Assembly: GCA_003240775.1 (NCBI GenBank)
Contig: QFNI01000007.1
Coordinates: forward strand, 32,300-96,299
Source of the DNA: Mesorhizobium amorphae
GTDB lineage: Bacteria; Pseudomonadota; Alphaproteobacteria; Rhizobiales; Rhizobiaceae
Direction of reading: 5' to 3'
DNA length: 64,000 nt
Within the stretch, counting starts at the first letter, position 1; each line of letters starts with the position of its first letter. Of this stretch, positions 59,819 to 64,000 are shown one piece after another. The position numbers and the translations under genes are program-made. Below the pieces are notes generated by a model that was given only the letters and a program-made list of their open reading frames with translations, was not told the DNA's origin and did not search any database.

Positions 59819-61531
59819 ATGACGGCAAGCAGCACAAACGTGTTCGTCGAGCCAGCCTCGACGGAGATGCACCGCACCATCGACTGGCGCGGTGCGTTCT
59901 GGGTGGCGAGCGGCGTGCCCGCGCTCGTTCTCTTCTCGATCGGCGGCATCGCCGGCACCACGGGCACGCTCGCCTTCGGGATCTGGACCGTGTCCATGAT
60001 CCTGGGCTTCATCCAATCCTTCACCTATGCCGAGATCGCCGGCCTGTTTCCCAACAAGTCGGGCGGCGCCTCCATCTACGGCGCGACCGCCTGGCTGCGC
60101 TATTCCAAGCTGATCGCGCCCTTGTCGGTCTGGTGCAACTGGTTCGCTTGGTCGCCCGTGCTCTCGCTCGGCACGGCGATCGCGGCGAGCTACATTCTCA
60201 ACGCACTCGCACCCGTGCCGCTCTTCACCGAGGCCTCGCCGGAAGTTGCGGCCTATCTCGCGGCGAATGCCGGCACGACTGCCGCGGACGCCGTCACGGC
60301 CGTGACTGCCGCCACCACGCCCGCGATCCGCAACTGGACGCTCTACAGCCATTCGCTCGGGCCGGTCTCGTTCTCGCTGAACGCCACCTTCTTCATCGGC
60401 GCGATCCTGATGCTGCTCACCTTCGCCATCCAGCATCGCGGCATCCTGTCGACCGCCAACGTGCAGAAATATATCGGGCTGCTCGTGATCATCCCCATGC
60501 TGATCGTGGGCGTGGTGCCGATCATCACCGGCCAGATCAACTGGGACAACTTCTCGCCGCTGGTGCCCCTGGCGGCAGCCTACGCGCCCGAGCCCGGCGC
60601 CTGGAACATCCCCGGCTGGACGCTGGTGCTCGGCGGCCTGTTCATCGCGGCCTGGTCGACCTACGGCTTCGAAACGGCGGTCTGCTACACCAAGGAATTC
60701 AAGAACCCGGCCACCGACACCTTCAAGGCCATCTTCTATTCCGGCCTGCTGTGCCTGCTTCTCTTCATCCTCGTGCCCTTCACCTTCCAGGGCGTGCTCG
60801 GGCTGAACGGCATGCTCGCGACCCCCATCGTGGACGGCTCGGGCGTGGCGGACGCCATGGCGCGCATGGTGGGCGGCGGCGGCTTCATCCAGGCCATCAT
60901 GGTGATGCTGATGATCCTGGCGCTGATGCTGTCGATCATGACGGCCATGGCCGGCTCCTCGCGCACGCTCTACCAGGGCTCGGTGGACGGCTGGCTGCCG
61001 CGCTACCTCAGCCACACCAACGAGCACGGCGCGCCGACCCGGGCCATGTGGACCGATCTGATCGTCAACCTCGTGGTGCTGGCGATCGCTGCGGCGGATG
61101 CCACGAGCTTCTTCTTCATCCTCGCCGTGTCGAACTGCGGCTACATCATCTTCAACTTCCTCAACCTCAACGCCGGCTGGATCCACCGCATCGACAACGG
61201 CCACATCAAGCGGCCCTGGAAGGCGCCGACCTGGCTGATCGGCCTGGGCGGCGTGCTCGCCTTCGTGAATGCGGGCTTCATGGGCGCGGGCGCCAAGGTG
61301 TGGAACCCGATGGCGCTGTGGGCGGGCCTGATCACGGCTGCCCTCATCCTGCCGGTCTTCTGGTATCGGCACTACATCCAGGACGGCGGCAAGTTCCCCG
61401 ACCACATGTTCCAGGATCTGGGGCTGCAGTCGGCCGACCTTTCCGTGCGCAAGGCGGGCGTGCTGCCCTATCTCGCGCTTCTCGGCGGCGTCGCCGTGGT
61501 GCTTCTGGCGAACTGGTTCTTCGTGATCTGA
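59819..61531 (+). CDS. APC-family amino acid/amine permease
   Basis: A 570-residue transporter of the APC superfamily with about twelve helices. The first unwound helix is visible as VLFSIGGIAGTTG, with FTYAEIAGLFPNKSGGASIYG after helix 2 and STYGFETAVCYTKEFKNPATD in the helix-6 region. A substrate of amine or amino-acid type is likely, and the location beside tdm suggests a methylated amine or a product. It is bounded by terminators on both sides, so it is a single-gene unit. Confidence 0.87.
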   Translation: MTASSTNVFVEPASTEMHRTIDWRGAFWVASGVPALVLFSIGGIAGTTGTLAFGIWTVSMILGFIQSFTYAEIAGLFPNKSGGASIYGATAWLRYSKLIAPLSVWCNWFAWSPVLSLGTAIAASYILNALAPVPLFTEASPEVAAYLAANAGTTAADAVTAVTAATTPAIRNWTLYSHSLGPVSFSLNATFFIGAILMLLTFAIQHRGILSTANVQKYIGLLVIIPMLIVGVVPIITGQINWDNFSPLVPLAAAYAPEPGAWNIPGWTLVLGGLFIAAWSTYGFETAVCYTKEFKNPATDTFKAIFYSGLLCLLLFILVPFTFQGVLGLNGMLATPIVDGSGVADAMARMVGGGGFIQAIMVMLMILALMLSIMTAMAGSSRTLYQGSVDGWLPRYLSHTNEHGAPTRAMWTDLIVNLVVLAIAAADATSFFFILAVSNCGYIIFNFLNLNAGWIHRIDNGHIKRPWKAPTWLIGLGGVLAFVNAGFMGAGAKVWNPMALWAGLITAALILPVFWYRHYIQDGGKFPDHMFQDLGLQSADLSVRKAGVLPYLALLGGVAVVLLANWFFVI

Positions 61532-61555
61532 GCCGACGCGCCATCGAACACGAAC

Positions 61556-61592
61556 ATGCTCCGGCGGACCCCGTTCGCCGGAGCATTTTTTT
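61556..61592 (+). terminator. Rho-independent terminator after the APC permease gene
   Basis: An 11-bp stem (61556-61566 with 61576-61586) with a 9-nt loop is followed by seven T residues. It is one of the clearest terminators in the window. Confidence 0.88.
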
Positions 61593-61735
61593 GGGCTCGC
61601 GCATCACCGGGGCGCGGCAGATAGCCTCTTCCGCCGCAGCCCCCGCTTGGCTATAGCGGCCACCCTCTTACCCACACCCCGAGCGCGGCACTCCCCCCGG
61701 ATGCCGCGCTTTGGTTTTTTCGTGAAGGCAGACGC

Positions 61736-62992
61736 GTGGCCGCACAGCATCCCGGCATCGATTTCGGCACCACCAATTCCACGATCGGCCTGTGCGGGCC
61801 GGACGGGACGCCGCGCCTGCTGGGCGTGGAAGGCGAGCACCAGACCATCCCTTCGGCGCTCTTCTTCTCGCTCGAGGACGGGCGCACCTATTTCGGGCGC
61901 GCGGCCGTGGCCGAATATGTGGATGGGGCGGAGGGCCGCTTCATGCGCGCGCTCAAATCCATCCTCGGCACCTCGCTCATGAAGGAGAAGACCCAGGTCT
62001 TCCGCGAGCGCATGGGTTTCGGCGAGGTGATCGGCCGCTTCCTGCGCAACCTGCGCGCGGGGTTGGAGGAAGACGGCGCGAGCGTGGAGCAGGCCGTGTT
62101 CGGCCGCCCCGTGCGCTTCGTGGACGAGGACGAGGTGGCCGACCGCACGGCCGAGGACCAGCTGCGCGAGGCCGCGCGGGCGGAAGGCTTCCGCCATGTG
62201 GAGTTCCAGTTCGAGCCGGTGGCGGCGGCCCTCTTCCACGAAACCACGCTGCGCGAGGAGAAGCTCGCGCTCGTGGTCGACATCGGCGGCGGCACCTCGG
62301 ACTTCACGGTGGTGCGCCTCGGGCCGGAGCGTTCGGGCAACCCCGACCGGCGCGACGACATCCTGTCGTCGAGCGGCGTGCATGTGGGCGGCACGGATTT
62401 CGACCGCCTCTTCAATTTGGCTTCGGTGCAGCCGCTTCTGGGGCTCGGCTCGGAAACCGCCGACGGCAAGCGGCGCATGCCGGTCTGGCTGTTCAACGAC
62501 CTCGCCACCTGGCACCGGGTGAACCTGCTCTATACGCCCAAGGTGTTGCGCGACGTGTCGGGCCTGCGCCGCGAGGCGGCAGAGCCCGAAAAGCTCGACC
62601 GTCTCGAACACGTCCTCAAGCACCGCTCGGGCCACCGCATCGCGGGTGCCGCGGAAGCCGCCAAGATCCGGCTGACCGACGAGAGCGAAACGCTGATCAC
62701 GCTTCAGGAGCCCGGCCTGTCGCTTTCCGTGCCGGCCACGCGCGAAGGCTTCGAGGCGGCGACCGCCGACCTCGTGCGGCGCATCGGCAGCGCCATCGAC
62801 GAGGCGCTGCGCCAGGCAGGCGTCGGGGCCGACGCCATCGAGACCGTGATCCTGACCGGCGGCGGCGCCCAGGTGCCGGCTGTCTTCCAGGCGGCGACGG
62901 GGCGTTTTCCCGGCGCCGAGATCGCCCGCTCCGACGCCTTCGGCTCGGTGGGCCTCGGCCTCGGCATCGACGCCCGGCGCCGCTTCGGCTGA
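61736..62992 (+). CDS. Hsp70-like protein (YegD type)
   Basis: A 418-residue actin-fold ATPase with the Hsp70 phosphate-1 loop GIDFGTTNSTIGL near the N-terminus, phosphate-2 loop DIGGGTSDFTVV and adenosine motif VILTGGGAQVPAV. Only the nucleotide-binding domain is present; the usual C-terminal substrate-binding domain of DnaK is missing, as in YegD. No J-protein or GrpE gene is nearby. The GTG at 61736 is the likely start. The function of this group is unclear; a specialised chaperone is assumed. Confidence 0.85.
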   Translation: MAAQHPGIDFGTTNSTIGLCGPDGTPRLLGVEGEHQTIPSALFFSLEDGRTYFGRAAVAEYVDGAEGRFMRALKSILGTSLMKEKTQVFRERMGFGEVIGRFLRNLRAGLEEDGASVEQAVFGRPVRFVDEDEVADRTAEDQLREAARAEGFRHVEFQFEPVAAALFHETTLREEKLALVVDIGGGTSDFTVVRLGPERSGNPDRRDDILSSSGVHVGGTDFDRLFNLASVQPLLGLGSETADGKRRMPVWLFNDLATWHRVNLLYTPKVLRDVSGLRREAAEPEKLDRLEHVLKHRSGHRIAGAAEAAKIRLTDESETLITLQEPGLSLSVPATREGFEAATADLVRRIGSAIDEALRQAGVGADAIETVILTGGGAQVPAVFQAATGRFPGAEIARSDAFGSVGLGLGIDARRRFG

Positions 62993-63016
62993 GGCTCGAA
63001 GCAGCCGGCGCCTAGG

Positions 63017-63066
63017 GCGTTTCCCGTCGCAAAACCGCTTCACACTTTTGCCGGGAATGCTTCAGC
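63017..63066. repeat. Rhizobia-type intergenic repeat, copy B
   Basis: GCGTTTCCCGTCGC, then AAAACCGCTTCACACTTTTGCC and GGGAATGCTTCAGC, closely match copy A at 6328-6380. The ends are inverted (GCGTTTCCCG / CGGGAATGC). As in copy A, the element runs into the stop codon of a minus-strand gene, here the aminotransferase at 63062. Confidence 0.65.
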
Positions 63067-64000
63067 GGATGCCCGCTTCCGCGATGGCTGCGGGCAGGCG
63101 GTCGAGCGTCCGGCCCATGCGGGCGATGATCTCGCTCACGTCGTCCTCGGTCACGATCATCGGAGGGCAGAGCGCGAGCTGGTCGCCGATGGCGCGGAAG
63201 ATCAGCCCTTCCTCGTGGCCGAGCTTGGCCGCCAGCATGCCGGCGCGGCCGATGTGCTCAAAGGGCCGCTTGGTCGCCTTGTCGGCCACGAGCTCGACCG
63301 CGCCGATCAGGCCGGTGCCGCGCGCCTCGCCGACGAGAGGGTGATCGGCGAAACCGCGCAGACCTTCTTGGAGCTTGGGCCCCAAGCGGGCCGCGTTGCC
63401 CATCAGGTCGCCTTCCTCGATCACGGCGATGTTTTCCAACGCCACCGCGCAGGCCACGGGGTGGCCGGACGCCGTGAAGCCGTGGCCGAAGGTGCCGATC
63501 TTGGCCGTGTTGTCGGCGATGGCCTGGTAGATCTTGTCGGAGAAGACGATGGCCGCGAGCGGCATGTAGGACGAGGTGATCTGCTTGGACAGCGTCATGA
63601 TGTCGGGCGTGAAATTGTAGGTCTCGCAGCCGAAGGGCGTGCCGAGCCGGCCAAAGCCGCAGATCACCTCGTCGGCGACGATCAGGATGTCGTTCGCGCG
63701 GCAGATGCGCTCCACCCCTTCCCAGTAGCCCGCGGGCGGCGGCATCACGCCGCCGGCCGCCATCAGGGGCTCGCCGATGAAGGCTGCGATCGTGTCCGCA
63801 CCTTCTTCGGCGATCGCCGTCTCCAACTCGGCCAGCAGGCGCGCGGTGAAGGCTTCCTCGGTCTCGCCGGCCTCGCCGAAGCGCCAGAAATGCGGGCAGG
63901 ACAGGTGGCGCACGGGGATTGCGGGAAGGTCGAAATCGCGGTGGTTGCCGGGCAGGCCGGTCAGGCTGCCCGAGGCGATCGTGATGCCGTGATAGCCCTT
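63062..64000 (-). CDS. Class III PLP aminotransferase (5' end outside the window)
   Basis: The C-terminal 312 residues of a class III aminotransferase. Visible motifs are KGYHGITIASGSLTGL for the cofactor phosphate loop, IVADEVICGFGRLGTPFG with the PLP-ring Asp, and the Schiff-base Lys in MTLSKQITSSYMPLAA. FGHGFTASGHPVACA is typical of omega-amino-acid:pyruvate aminotransferases. The N-terminal part lies beyond 64000. Amino donor unknown; beta-alanine, taurine, polyamines and similar amines are usual for the group. Confidence 0.88.
   Translation of the reverse strand, partial: KGYHGITIASGSLTGLPGNHRDFDLPAIPVRHLSCPHFWRFGEAGETEEAFTARLLAELETAIAEEGADTIAAFIGEPLMAAGGVMPPPAGYWEGVERICRANDILIVADEVICGFGRLGTPFGCETYNFTPDIMTLSKQITSSYMPLAAIVFSDKIYQAIADNTAKIGTFGHGFTASGHPVACAVALENIAVIEEGDLMGNAARLGPKLQEGLRGFADHPLVGEARGTGLIGAVELVADKATKRPFEHIGRAGMLAAKLGHEEGLIFRAIGDQLALCPPMIVTEDDVSEIIARMGRTLDRLPAAIAEAGIR

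Noticed and set aside
1..64000. Signs of a prophage, transposon or genomic island border
   Set aside because: No integrase, transposase, tRNA gene or attachment-like direct repeat was recognised; codon use looks uniform by eye.

Overview
The window is a GC-rich, densely packed stretch of chromosome from an alphaproteobacterium, most likely of the Hyphomicrobiales. This rests on gene content and order (C-P lyase operon with PhnF, a methylated-amine island, DUF2778 and DUF922 proteins, many ATGA/GTGA overlaps) and on a rhizobia-type intergenic repeat. No rRNA or tRNA gene, insertion sequence, prophage or CRISPR array was found. The window begins in the last codons of a PQQ dehydrogenase and ends inside a class III aminotransferase.

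Layout. (1) 1-9.1 kb: housekeeping and accessory genes: a sugar-phosphate-isomerase-like TIM barrel, a DUF922 metalloprotease, an enoyl-CoA hydratase, an AruI-like ThDP decarboxylase, an aldo/keto reductase, a membrane diguanylate cyclase, an unusual M48-like protease fused to a TPM domain, and a DUF3667 membrane protein. (2) 9.1-22.9 kb: a full phosphonate system. It has a hexapeptide acyltransferase divergent from phnCDE1E2, a PfpI protein beside a decayed duplication, and phnF divergent from phnGHIJ-GNAT-phnKLM, then phnN and a MOSC protein. PhnCDE imports the phosphonate, PhnGHIJKLM attaches it to ribose and cleaves the C-P bond, and PhnN makes PRPP. (3) 22.9-29.5 kb: a catalase-like protein, a luciferase-like monooxygenase, the reverse transsulfuration pair (CBS and CGL), and a DUF2778 peptidoglycan transpeptidase.

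(4) 29.5-40.1 kb: a divergent catabolic locus of unknown substrate. A glutamine-synthetase-like ligase and an RpiR regulator point left. An N-formylglutamate-amidohydrolase-family enzyme, a Liv-type ABC transporter, two isochorismatase-type amidohydrolases and a class III aminotransferase point right. It looks like uptake and nitrogen stripping of an amide or amine compound and is the best candidate here for an undescribed pathway. (5) 40.1-42.7 kb: dhaK-dhaL plus a hydroxypyruvate-isomerase-like gene, probably for a tetrulose or triose. (6) 42.9-47.8 kb: a PAS-GGDEF-EAL protein, a class II photolyase and an M20 peptidase.

(7) 47.8-61.5 kb: an island for trimethylamine, its N-oxide and dimethylamine. 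dmmD-dmmA-dmmB-dmmC-tmm-(M20 hydrolase) on the minus strand diverges from tmoX-tmoW-tmoV-tdm and an APC permease on the plus strand. Tmm oxidises TMA to TMAO, TmoXWV imports TMAO, Tdm splits it to dimethylamine and formaldehyde, and DmmABC demethylates dimethylamine to monomethylamine, with GcvT-like modules available to pass one-carbon units to tetrahydrofolate. No monomethylamine genes are in view. (8) 61.5-64 kb: an Hsp70-like protein and the truncated aminotransferase. All assignments come from reading motifs and gene order. No database search was run.
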